Source: Bacteroidales bacterium
GTDB taxonomy: Bacteria; Bacteroidota; Bacteroidia; Bacteroidales; P3
DNA length: 64,000 nt
Direction of reading: 5' to 3'
NCBI GenBank assembly: GCA_031272705.1
Contig: JAISTG010000036.1
Span: forward strand, 1-64,000
A program made the position numbers and the translations under genes. Shown here one piece after another: positions 1 to 6,954 of the stretch (its first letter is position 1; the number at the start of each line of letters is the position of its first letter). Under the pieces are notes generated by a model that was not told the DNA's origin, did no database searches, and was given only the letters and a program-made list of their open reading frames with translations.

Positions 1-109
1 CATACAAAGTTAGCGATTAAATATGAAATAAACAAACAGGATATAAAATAAAAAATTTATAACTAACTATAAAACAGCGATATAACAAGGAAAAGAAAAT
101 TGAAGAAAA

Positions 110-322
110 TCAAAGAAAATCATAATTTACTGCTTTCTCGGCAAGTTTATTTATCTGTACAGGTAATTCAATAAGTATTTTACCATCCTGCACTTTCCCA
201 TCCAATACATCGGTTATGAATTGAGAAACTTTTTGTACGGAGTTAAACGCCTCAACTTGTTTCTGTAATGCGTTTCTTACAGCGTTATTATATACACGCT
301 TCATTTCATTTACATCAAGCAC
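110..322 (-). CDS. Unrecognised 70-residue reading frame beyond the hxsC break
   Basis: I do not recognise this product. The frame begins at a GTG, is soluble and helical in character with no signal peptide or membrane segment, and ends in NYDFL. The same frame stays open upstream of the GTG through the hxsC remnant (to about position 450), so the GTG is only a formal start. It may be the 3' part of another gene joined to the broken hxsC, or a chance frame. No ribosome binding site is evident. The remaining bases 1-109 are AT-rich and I see nothing in them. Confidence 0.3.
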   Translation of the reverse strand: MLDVNEMKRVYNNAVRNALQKQVEAFNSVQKVSQFITDVLDGKVQDGKILIELPVQINKLAEKAVNYDFL

Positions 323-344
323 GACATCTTTTGCAAGTCCTGTT

Positions 345-695
345 TTAGCAAGGTTGCCGACACATAATGCAACGGTGGTTGCAGCGCTCTGTCGCCATAA
401 TCGCGTTGTGCAGAGATTTGATTTCGTACAGTACGTTGATTGAGCCTTACGGTGTGATTAAAACTACATCGCCCTCATTCAATTCCGAAAGTCCCTGAAT
501 TTCAGATATTACCGCTTGTTTAGTATTTGTTACGTCAATGTTTGACAACACAGCAGGGTAACCTTTTGGAATGTCGGACGTGTCCTGTACAACGCAAACC
601 AAATCTTTCTTGGAAAAGATGTGATTTCGCTTGAAGGTAACTTTCCCAAGAATTTCCTCGCTGATATTTAATGTTTTACCTGTTAACCTTTTCAT
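345..695 (-). pseudogene. hxsC: hxsC remnant, second Hxs-system radical SAM protein, broken
   Basis: The first 82 codons (starting MKRLTGKTLN, ending LNEGDVVLITP) resemble the N-terminal region of the HxsC radical SAM protein of His-Xaa-Ser systems. An in-frame TAA at 447-449 interrupts it. The same frame then continues with GSINVLYEIKSLHNAIMATE and RCNHRCIMCRQPC, containing the CxxxCxxC iron-sulfur motif expected at that point of HxsC, and stops again at 345-347. The rest of the radical SAM barrel is absent. The gene starts 6 bases after hxsB, the expected operon position. The family assignment rests on my recollection of the HxsC motif; the nonsense codon and the truncation are seen directly. 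Confidence 0.75.
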
Positions 696-701
696 AATAC
701 A

Positions 702-2177
702 TTAACATATAGTCCGTTTAGTAATCCACGACCAAAAAACATTATTGATTTTCGAGTCATCTTTCTTAATCAGTTCAAGCAGATACTTGATTATCGCTTT
801 CGTTTTCCGGCACATATCACTTGTCGGACGGTGTCCTACAATATCGCCTTGTTCGGAAAAGTTACGGACAGGGTCAGCGCCGCAAAACGGCTGATATGCA
901 CACTCGGCGCACGCGGGCAAACATTCGGTACAGGAATTTTCTATGACACTGTGCAAAAACTCGCCGTTAAACATTTCCTGAAACGTATTTTCATTCACAT
1001 TGCCCATCTTGAAATACTGATTATTAACGCTTGCCATCATTCGCGCCTCGTCAGAAACATAAACATTGCCGTTGTAATCGTAAATAACACCGCTAATACC
1101 AACTCCGGCTGGCGACTGCAAATCAACAAAGCCCGTCGCAAACGGCGTCAAAATTCTCGTCAAAAGCAGTTCCGCAAAGCCCTCAACGATGAATTTTCCT
1201 TGCAAATTCAGGTCAATGATATAATCAAGCGCCTCTTTGTAGTTATCTATGAAAGCCGAAACCGGATAAGCGATTTTATGCTGGTCGCGCTTTGCAAAAC
1301 CGTAAGGATTCAGCGACCGCAGGAAAATGGAATTGAAACCAAGACGCACGTACTCATCGACAATTTTCTTGAAGCGTCCCAAACTGTAACAAGTTGTAGT
1401 CATCAAAGCCGAAACGCTGTCTTTACCCAATGCCTCGCGACACATCGCAAGTTTCTCTTCAAAGATTTCGTGGTTATATTTTCCTTTGAAAATCTTGCGA
1501 TTAAACTCTATATCCTGCAATGGACGATTAGTGTTGTGCAAATCACAGGGACCGTCCAATGAAGTCGAAATGTAGCACTTATGCTTTTTCAGATATTTCA
1601 GAATTTCAGGCGTTATCAGACTGATATTAGTGCAGATAACAAACTCCAAATGCTTCTTTTTGAAGAGGTTTTGCCACTCCGCCTCTTCCATAATATACTG
1701 CACCATCTCAAAATTAGTCAACGGCTCGCCACCCTGAAACTCAATCTTTATCGCGGGCGACGGGCTTGCGAAAATCGTTTTTACGACGTTCTTTGCTGTT
1801 TCCTTGCTCATATTGTAACCCTTGTCGTCAACCTCCTTTTTTGAAACCTGACAATAGATACAGTTTGAATTGCAGCGCAAAGTCGGCACAACCATCTGCA
1901 AACTTGTAAAGTCGTTGAGAATGCTCTTCTTTGTACGAAACTTAGTTGCCAGTATCTCAACAACAGGCGCAACGTCCGTATCAGTAGCCATCTGCTTTGA
2001 TTTCAGATTGTAGAACGTATCGCTCGCGGCATCTAACCGCCCGCCTACAAAATCTTTAAAATCAGAGTTTTGCAGAAACAGGAACTCGCCCACGTCGTTT
2101 GTGAGGAAATATTCCGCATCGTTGAACCGCTCAAAACGGAAGGGTAGTAGTTGATATTTATTTTCCATACTATTCAT
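702..2177 (-). CDS. hxsB: Radical SAM/SPASM maturase HxsB of a His-Xaa-Ser system
   Basis: A 491-residue radical SAM enzyme. The 4Fe-4S/SAM motif is C102-x3-C106-x2-C109 in TLRCNSNCIYCQ, preceded by about 90 residues of N-terminal domain. The GGEP motif (FQGGEPLTNF) follows. A C-terminal SPASM-type cysteine cluster (CTECLPACAECAYQPFCG, then a later MCRK) would hold auxiliary clusters. Such proteins modify ribosomally made peptides, and the Hxs family is named for a proposed His-Xaa-Ser repeat substrate, HxsA. The neighbouring HxsD and HxsC remnant support the assignment. ATG codons at 2177 and 2168 are both possible; the first overlaps the upstream lipoprotein gene by 8 bases. No HxsA-like repeat protein is visible in the window. 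Confidence 0.85.
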   Translation of the reverse strand: MNSMENKYQLLPFRFERFNDAEYFLTNDVGEFLFLQNSDFKDFVGGRLDAASDTFYNLKSKQMATDTDVAPVVEILATKFRTKKSILNDFTSLQMVVPTLRCNSNCIYCQVSKKEVDDKGYNMSKETAKNVVKTIFASPSPAIKIEFQGGEPLTNFEMVQYIMEEAEWQNLFKKKHLEFVICTNISLITPEILKYLKKHKCYISTSLDGPCDLHNTNRPLQDIEFNRKIFKGKYNHEIFEEKLAMCREALGKDSVSALMTTTCYSLGRFKKIVDEYVRLGFNSIFLRSLNPYGFAKRDQHKIAYPVSAFIDNYKEALDYIIDLNLQGKFIVEGFAELLLTRILTPFATGFVDLQSPAGVGISGVIYDYNGNVYVSDEARMMASVNNQYFKMGNVNENTFQEMFNGEFLHSVIENSCTECLPACAECAYQPFCGADPVRNFSEQGDIVGHRPTSDMCRKTKAIIKYLLELIKKDDSKINNVFWSWITKRTIC

Positions 2178-2583
2178 CTATTTGAATTATGTACTCCTTA
2201 CCTTCTTCTCCATATACAGTTGTTGACCCATCTTCGTCTAAATCAGCAGCATCAATATAGTCTTCATCTAACCAACCTCCATTGGGGAAATTAATTTGTA
2301 CGACTTGACAATCTTCGACTTCTACATCAAGTGTATAAGTTGCCGAATACCCTGTTTCTGGATTAAAATAATCTACTGTTGCAGAGTATATACCGTCTTC
2401 ATAGCCGCAATCAGAATAATCATTTTCTCCATAATCATCTTCATCGTATTCATCATCAGAATAATACGAATGATTATAACCTCTGTTGTTTTCGTTTTTA
2501 TTGCTTGTTTTTGAGCCACAAGCAATGGAAAATACTGAAAAGGCAAATACTAATAATAGATATGAATGTGTTTTCATCGACAT
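2170..2583 (-). CDS. Small acidic, Tyr/Asp-rich lipoprotein inside the hxs operon
   Basis: A 137-residue protein with a type II signal peptide and lipobox (SIAC, Cys22), so probably a membrane-anchored lipoprotein. After the Cys comes a low-complexity tract rich in Tyr, Asp, Glu and Ser (residues about 35-65, for example SDDEYDEDDYGENDYSD), then a beta-type domain (GIYSATVDYFNPETG, ending EYIIQIDE). The ATG shares one base with the hxsD stop (TAATG), and the 3' end overlaps hxsB, so it is translationally coupled to both. That placement suggests a role in, or as a substrate of, the Hxs system, but there is no His-Xaa-Ser repeat. An alternative ATG lies at 2577. Function unknown. Confidence 0.75.
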   Translation of the reverse strand: MSMKTHSYLLLVFAFSVFSIACGSKTSNKNENNRGYNHSYYSDDEYDEDDYGENDYSDCGYEDGIYSATVDYFNPETGYSATYTLDVEVEDCQVVQINFPNGGWLDEDYIDAADLDEDGSTTVYGEEGKEYIIQIDE

Positions 2584-2879
2584 TACTTGGTGTTTAAGGG
2601 TGAAAATGCCTGTTTAACAATGAGATTGCGGATTTCGCCGAATTTTTGTTCGGTGTCGTAGCGTATTTGCTGGTCGATGAGTTCATTTTCAAACTCTTTC
2701 GCTAACAGTTCGGATTTTACGACTTGTTCGGGTTTAGCCGTAAAAGTTACTTCAATGCCATTTTCAACTCTGTTTTGCGAAACAAAGTAACGGTCGGTAA
2801 ATTTATAAACCGCTGCCGTAATGACTTCCTGCTTGTAGATGCTCAAATCTACTTTGATTTTTAGAGGGTTGTCTGCCAT
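2583..2879 (-). CDS. hxsD: Hxs-system protein HxsD
   Basis: A 98-residue soluble protein. The N-terminal DLSIYKQEVITAAVYKFTDR, the FENELIDQQIRY segment and the C-terminal IRNLIVKQAF match my memory of the HxsD family, a small protein of unknown role encoded with the HxsB and HxsC radical SAM proteins. Length fits the family (about 100 residues). It is the first clear gene of the leftward operon and is coupled to the lipoprotein gene through a TAATG junction. The leader upstream contains the TATACGTATA repeat array. Confidence 0.8.
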   Translation of the reverse strand: MADNPLKIKVDLSIYKQEVITAAVYKFTDRYFVSQNRVENGIEVTFTAKPEQVVKSELLAKEFENELIDQQIRYDTEQKFGEIRNLIVKQAFSPLNTK

Positions 2880-2956
2880 ATTTTAAAAGTTAGAATTTCT
2901 ACTTATTTGATTTTGTGATATATCCGTCAGAGGAATAGTAAGCATTTCAATTCTCA

Positions 2957-3174
2957 TATACGTATACGAAGTTTTCATATACGTATACCAAAGTTTCATA
3001 TACGTATACGGAAGTTTCATATACGTATACGAAGTTTCATATACGTATACGAAGTTTTCATATACGTATACAGAGTTTTCATATACGTATACCAAAGTTT
3101 CATATACGTATACCAAAGTTTCATATACGTATACAGAGTTTTCATATACATATACAAAGTTTCCGATACATATC
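2957..3174. repeat. Tandem 21-bp repeat of palindrome TATACGTATA (11 units)
   Basis: Palindromic TATACGTATA boxes start at 2957, 2978, 2999, 3020, 3040, 3061, 3082, 3103 and 3124, then TATACATATA at 3145 and a decayed GATACATATC at 3165. Spacing is 21 bp with two 20-bp steps. Between boxes lies a short variable linker (CGAAGTTTTCA, CCAAAGTTTCA, CAGAGTTTTCA types). Because 21 bp is seven codons, the array is open in several frames and makes apparent heptapeptide proteins (YVYENS-, YTYMKLW-like), which I regard as artefacts. It lies between hxsD and the leftward promoter at 3440-3470. Confidence 0.95.
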
Positions 3175-3439
3175 CAAAAAGATTTTCAGCAAAGGAAGAA
3201 ATTTTGTAATCCGTTGCAGAAATTATAAGATTGTAAAATGTGGAAAAATTTCTTGTAGAACAAAGGTCAAAATTTAGCCCCGCAGAAGCCGCTACAGTCG
3301 CTTCTAACGTATTATTTTGCAGCGAGTTACCCCCCCCTCCCGCAGTTTGCGGAAGTGGCTGCAAACACCTTATTTATGCTTAATTTAATGCCTTTATTTT
3401 TGTTCATTTTTAATACTTTTTTAGTATTTTAATCGGCTG

Positions 3440-3470
3440 CAAAAGTACAACTAATTTTTTAATCTGCAAA
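3440..3470 (-). promoter_or_regulatory. Bacteroidetes-type promoter reading toward the hxs operon
   Basis: On the minus strand TTTG (3470-3467), a 19-base spacer and TACTTTTG (3447-3440) match the TTTG-N19-TAnnTTTG pattern. It would start a transcript with a leader of about 550 bases containing the 21-bp repeat array before hxsD. Confidence 0.65.
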
Positions 3471-3552
3471 CAAATTGCAACCAAAAGTAAAAAATATAAT
3501 ATCGGAATAATTTGAACAATATATCTTGAAAATATCTATTTATTTGGAATTA

Positions 3553-3584
3553 TTTGCCCAATTCAAAAAAAAATTGTAATTTTG
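3553..3584 (+). promoter_or_regulatory. Promoter of rplY
   Basis: TTTG at 3553-3556, a 20-base spacer and TAATTTTG at 3577-3584, followed by CAACCC. This matches the Bacteroidetes -33/-7 pattern about 50 bases before the rplY start. Confidence 0.75.
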
Positions 3585-3634
3585 CAACCCGAAAATATAA
3601 TTATATTTGTATTAACTAAAACAAACAAAACAAA

Positions 3635-4213
3635 ATGAAAGTAGTATCTATGAGTGGTTCTCTCCGCGAGAACGTAGGGAAAAAAGATGCAAAACAACTG
3701 CGTAAAGCAGATTTAGTGCCATGTGTTTTATATGGAGGCAAGCAGGAACAAATTCGTTTCAGCGTTCCACAAAAGGAGTTTAAGCCTTTGTTATTCACTC
3801 CTGACACACATTACGTTGAATTGTCCATTGAAGGCAAACAATTTATGGCTATTTTGCAGGAAATACAGTATCATCCTGTAAGTGATGAGGTGTTGCATGC
3901 GGACTTTTTACAGATTTTTAACGACAAACCTATCACCGTTTCAGTACCAATAAAGACAATTGGAACTGCTCCGGGTGTGTTACAGGGTGGAAAATTAGAG
4001 GTAAAAATCAGAAAAATGAAATTGAAAGGATTACCTGATATTTTACCGCAATACGTTGAAATAGATGTAAGTAAGTTAGAAATTGCTCAAAGCGTAAAGG
4101 TTGAAGATATTGTTATAGAAAAAGCAGAAATCTTAAACGTTAAAAGCAGTATTGTTGTCTGGGTTAAGCCGACGCGTAATTCAGCAAAGGCTACCACGAC
4201 AGGCGAAGCATAA
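3635..4213 (+). CDS. rplY: 50S ribosomal protein L25 (Ctc/TL5 type)
   Basis: A 192-residue two-domain L25. Residues about 1-90 form the 5S rRNA-binding domain (KVVSMSGSLRENVGKK, VPCVLYGG, LQEIQYHPVSDEVLHADFLQ). Residues about 95-180 form the TL5-type C-terminal domain (PIKTIGTAPGVLQGGKLEVK, ending IVVWVKPT). The length fits the long form found in Bacteroidota. It has its own promoter and a terminator before pth, a common pairing. Confidence 0.95.
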   Translation: MKVVSMSGSLRENVGKKDAKQLRKADLVPCVLYGGKQEQIRFSVPQKEFKPLLFTPDTHYVELSIEGKQFMAILQEIQYHPVSDEVLHADFLQIFNDKPITVSVPIKTIGTAPGVLQGGKLEVKIRKMKLKGLPDILPQYVEIDVSKLEIAQSVKVEDIVIEKAEILNVKSSIVVWVKPTRNSAKATTTGEA

Positions 4214-4229
4214 TCTTTGCTCAATAATA

Positions 4230-4264
4230 AACAGGCTGTATCATCTTTATGGTGCAGCCTGTTT
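4230..4264 (+). terminator. Intrinsic terminator after rplY
   Basis: AACAGGCTG pairs with CAGCCTGTT across a 17-base, partly paired loop, followed by TTG. It lies 17 bases after the rplY stop and just before pth; some read-through into pth is likely because pth has no obvious promoter of its own. Confidence 0.7.
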
Positions 4265-4283
4265 TGTAAAATAGAAAAGGGAA

Positions 4284-4862
4284 ATGAAATATCTAATTGT
4301 TGGTTTGGGTAATCCAACGGCAGAATATGCAGAAACACGCCATAATATAGGATATATGGTTCTGGATAATTTTGTTCGCAATCTTAATGCAAATAATCCG
4401 CAATATAAATTTTCACTTGAACGCCACGCCTTTGTATGCGAAGTAAGATTAAAGGGTAGAACATTGTTATTGATAAAACCAACAACATATATGAATCTTA
4501 GCGGCAAAGCAGTAAATTACTGGCTCACAAAAGAAAAAATACCTATAGAAAATATGCTTGTTATTGTTGATGACATTGCTCTTGATTTGGGTACTTTGCG
4601 ATTAAGAATGACAGGTAGTGACGGCGGACATAATGGATTGTTAAATATAATAGAAACGCTGGGTACAACAAAATTTAATAGACTTCGCTTCGGTATCGGC
4701 AGTAACTTTCCAAAAGGACGACAGATTGATTACGTTTTGGGGCATTTTTCCAATGATGAATTAAGTATAATAAGCCCTAAATTAGACGTTTGCGATGATA
4801 TAATTAAATCTTTTGTCGCGATAGGAATGGACAGAACAATGAACCTTTTTAACGGAAAGTAA
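4284..4862 (+). CDS. pth: Peptidyl-tRNA hydrolase
   Basis: A 192-residue cytoplasmic enzyme that releases peptides from drop-off peptidyl-tRNA. The GLGNPTAEYAETRHNIGY signature gives Asn10 and catalytic His20. The VVDD-type motif at 95-97 holds the catalytic aspartate, and GSDGGHNGL (111-119) supplies the conserved Asn117. Full length for the family. It follows rplY as in many genomes. Confidence 0.97.
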   Translation: MKYLIVGLGNPTAEYAETRHNIGYMVLDNFVRNLNANNPQYKFSLERHAFVCEVRLKGRTLLLIKPTTYMNLSGKAVNYWLTKEKIPIENMLVIVDDIALDLGTLRLRMTGSDGGHNGLLNIIETLGTTKFNRLRFGIGSNFPKGRQIDYVLGHFSNDELSIISPKLDVCDDIIKSFVAIGMDRTMNLFNGK

Positions 4863-5015
4863 ATAATAAGAATTTGGCTTAAATCGTTTGCAAGAAAGGA
4901 ATATTTTGGCTTAAAAACACTAAATTATTATTATTTTCACGTATCAAAATAATTGCTTATAATCAATGTATTATGCATAAAGAGTAAATTATTTTTGTGT
5001 TTTTTTGAGAAAAAG

Positions 5016-5046
5016 TTTGCTGTTAAGAAAAAAAGTTGTACCTTTG
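5016..5046 (+). promoter_or_regulatory. Promoter of tRNA-Asn
   Basis: TTTG at 5016-5019, a 19-base spacer and TACCTTTG at 5039-5046, ending 14 bases before the mature tRNA 5' end. Confidence 0.8.
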
Positions 5047-5060
5047 CACCCTCTTTTAGA

Positions 5061-5134
5061 GCCTCCTTAGCTCAGTTGGTTAGAGCACATGACTGTTAAT
5101 CATGGGGTCCAAGGTTCAAGTCCTTGAGGGGGCG
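5061..5134 (+). tRNA. tRNA-Asn (anticodon GTT)
   Basis: A cloverleaf can be drawn: acceptor GCCTCCT/AGGGGGC, D-arm with AGCTCAGTTGGTTAGAGC, anticodon stem CATGA/TCATG around loop CTGTTAA (anticodon GTT, Asn), and a T-arm with GGTTCAAGTCC. The 3' CCA is not encoded. Confidence 0.95.
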
Positions 5135-5161
5135 CAACTAAGTTAAATGATTGTAAATTTT

Positions 5162-5187
5162 GGCTACTGCGTTTGTGGTAGCCTTTT
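5162..5187 (+). terminator. Terminator after tRNA-Asn
   Basis: GGCTAC pairs with GTAGCC over a 10-base loop and is followed by TTTTG, 28 bases after the tRNA. Confidence 0.75.
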
Positions 5188-5210
5188 GTTTATCACTATA
5201 AATAAAAAAT

Positions 5211-6128
5211 ATGAAAGTTAGTGGATTTTCCTTTATAAGAAACGCATTACGTTTTGACTATCCAATCGTTGAAGCAATAAGTTCTATTCTGCCATTGTGT
5301 GATGAATTTGTGCTTGCATTGGGAAATTCCGATGACGCAACAGAGGAACTTATCAGTTCAATCAACAGCCCTAAAATAAAAATCATACATACAATTTGGG
5401 ACGAAACCCTGCGAAAAGGCGGACGAGTTCTTGCCGTTGAAACAGACAAGGCTTTACAGCAAATTTCTGCGGATTCCGATTGGGCTTTCTATATTCAAGG
5501 AGATGAAGTAGTACATGAAAAATACTATTCGGCAATAAGAGATGCAATGTTCAAATATAAAGACTGCCAGATGATAGAAGGCTTACTTTTTAATTATACT
5601 CATTTCTACGGGTCTTATGATTTTATTGGAGATTCTCGCCGTTGGTATCGCAAGGAAATTCGCATTGTCCGTCCTCATATTGGCGTCCATTCGTGGGGAG
5701 ATGCTCAGGGCTTTCGTATTGATAATCGGGCATTGAAGGTAGTTCCTGTTGATGCCGAAATCTATCATTACGGATGGGTTAAATCACCGTTTTTTCAACA
5801 GGAAAAACAAAAGTATTTCCATTCTTTATGGCACGATGACGCTTGGTTGGATAAACACATAGCCAAAACGCAGGATTTTGATTACTCACAAATAGATTCT
5901 CTTAAACGATTTCAAGGAACACACCCCAAAGTTATGCAGCAAAGAATAGATAATAAAAATTGGCAATTTGACTTTGACCCGACTAAAAAGAATTTTGGTT
6001 TCAAAGCCGCATTGCTTCACAAAATTGAACAATGGACAGGTTGGCGTGTTGGCGAGTATAAAAATTATTGTCGTATTGACGGAAGAATTAAGACGTTACA
6101 TAAAAATGGACTTAATGGACAAAAGTAA
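5211..6128 (+). CDS. GT2-like glycosyltransferase
   Basis: A 305-residue soluble protein with a nucleotide-sugar transferase (GT-A) look: N-terminal SGFSFIRNALRFDYP, EFVLALGNSDDATEE, then DWAFYIQGDEVVHEKY, where the GDE could serve as the DxD-type metal site. I infer transfer of a sugar to a surface glycan; donor and acceptor cannot be told. The C-terminal third (WHDDAWLDKH and following) is not recognised. It stands alone between the tRNA and the convergent mazG operon. Confidence 0.7.
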   Translation: MKVSGFSFIRNALRFDYPIVEAISSILPLCDEFVLALGNSDDATEELISSINSPKIKIIHTIWDETLRKGGRVLAVETDKALQQISADSDWAFYIQGDEVVHEKYYSAIRDAMFKYKDCQMIEGLLFNYTHFYGSYDFIGDSRRWYRKEIRIVRPHIGVHSWGDAQGFRIDNRALKVVPVDAEIYHYGWVKSPFFQQEKQKYFHSLWHDDAWLDKHIAKTQDFDYSQIDSLKRFQGTHPKVMQQRIDNKNWQFDFDPTKKNFGFKAALLHKIEQWTGWRVGEYKNYCRIDGRIKTLHKNGLNGQK

Positions 6129-6165
6129 GACTGAAAAAAGCATCTAATGAATAAAAGCACAGCAG

Positions 6166-6954
6166 TTATTCCTCTTTTTTCGCCTGTTCCCATATTTTAT
6201 CCATTTCGGCAAGAGTCATATCTCTTAATTTTTTCCCGTCCGCTGCAACGGTTTGTTCCAAATACTGAAAACGCCTTATGAATTTGCGGTTGGTCTGTTC
6301 CAACGCATTCTCAGGATTTACGTCAATGAAACGAGCATAATTTATAAGAGCAAAAAGCACATCACCAAACTCCGCAAAGGTCTTTTCTCTGTTACCCTTG
6401 GCAATTTCTTCCTTCATTTCGGCAATTTCTTCCTCCACCTTATCCCATACTTGTTGCGGATTGTCCCAGTCAAAGCCTACTCCACTCGCCTTCTCCTGCA
6501 CTCTGTAAGCCTTTATGAGAGCAGGCAGAGTTTTAGGCACTCCGTCCAACGCCGACTTACGCCCTTCCGTCATCTTAATCTGCTCCCAGTTATCTTTAAC
6601 ATCCTGTGCCGACGTAACCTTAACTTCTCCGTAGATATGAGGATGACGCCGTATGAGTTTATCACAAAGAGAATCAATAACGCTTTTCATATCAAAGTCA
6701 TTAGTTTCGCTGCCTATCTGTGCATAAAAGACAATGTGAAGCAACAAATCGCCCAATTCTTTGCGTATATCGTCATTAAGCTTCTCTTCTATAGCCTCTG
6801 CAAGTTCATATACCTCCTCTACGGTGTTGGTTTTCAGGGAAGCAAAGGTCTGTTTCCTATCCCATGGGCATTTCTCCCTCAATTCGCTCATTATAATGAG
6901 AAGTCGTTCAAAGGAAGCAAGCGTATCTTTATATTTATTGCTTATTTCGTTCAT
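6166..6954 (-). CDS. mazG: Nucleoside triphosphate pyrophosphohydrolase MazG
   Basis: A 262-residue two-domain MazG, which hydrolyses NTPs to NMP and pyrophosphate. The N-terminal domain has LREKCPWDRKQTFASLKTN, the EExxE motif (EEVYELAEAI) and ExxD in KELGDLLLHIVFYA; the second domain repeats the pattern with KVEEEIAEMKEE and EFGDVLFALINYAR. I place the start at the ATG at 6954 because its ATGA overlaps the TGA of the upstream glycosyltransferase gene, a typical coupling; the longer frame reaching 7011 would run 61 bases back into that gene. Confidence 0.93.
   Translation of the reverse strand: MNEISNKYKDTLASFERLLIIMSELREKCPWDRKQTFASLKTNTVEEVYELAEAIEEKLNDDIRKELGDLLLHIVFYAQIGSETNDFDMKSVIDSLCDKLIRRHPHIYGEVKVTSAQDVKDNWEQIKMTEGRKSALDGVPKTLPALIKAYRVQEKASGVGFDWDNPQQVWDKVEEEIAEMKEEIAKGNREKTFAEFGDVLFALINYARFIDVNPENALEQTNRKFIRRFQYLEQTVAADGKKLRDMTLAEMDKIWEQAKKEE

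Larger units (their letters stand above)
3175..3634. other. Intergenic region with divergent promoters
   Basis: This holds two divergent promoters (leftward 3440-3470, rightward 3553-3584). Next to the repeat array is a leftward frame of about 60 codons reading QPLPQTAGGGGNSLQNNTLE, which runs into the array and has only a TTG start at 3364. It could be a small unrecognised gene but may be chance. A run of eight C residues (around 3331-3338) lies inside it. Otherwise AT-rich with nothing recognisable. Confidence 0.5.

Noticed and set aside
831-1562. A 243-codon plus-strand frame over hxsB
   Set aside because: It is the complement of a clear radical SAM gene and has no recognisable motif.
3017-3364. 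A 115-codon protein containing the TATACGTATA array
   Set aside because: TTG start and heptad repeats explained by the DNA period; kept only as a possible short gene before the array.
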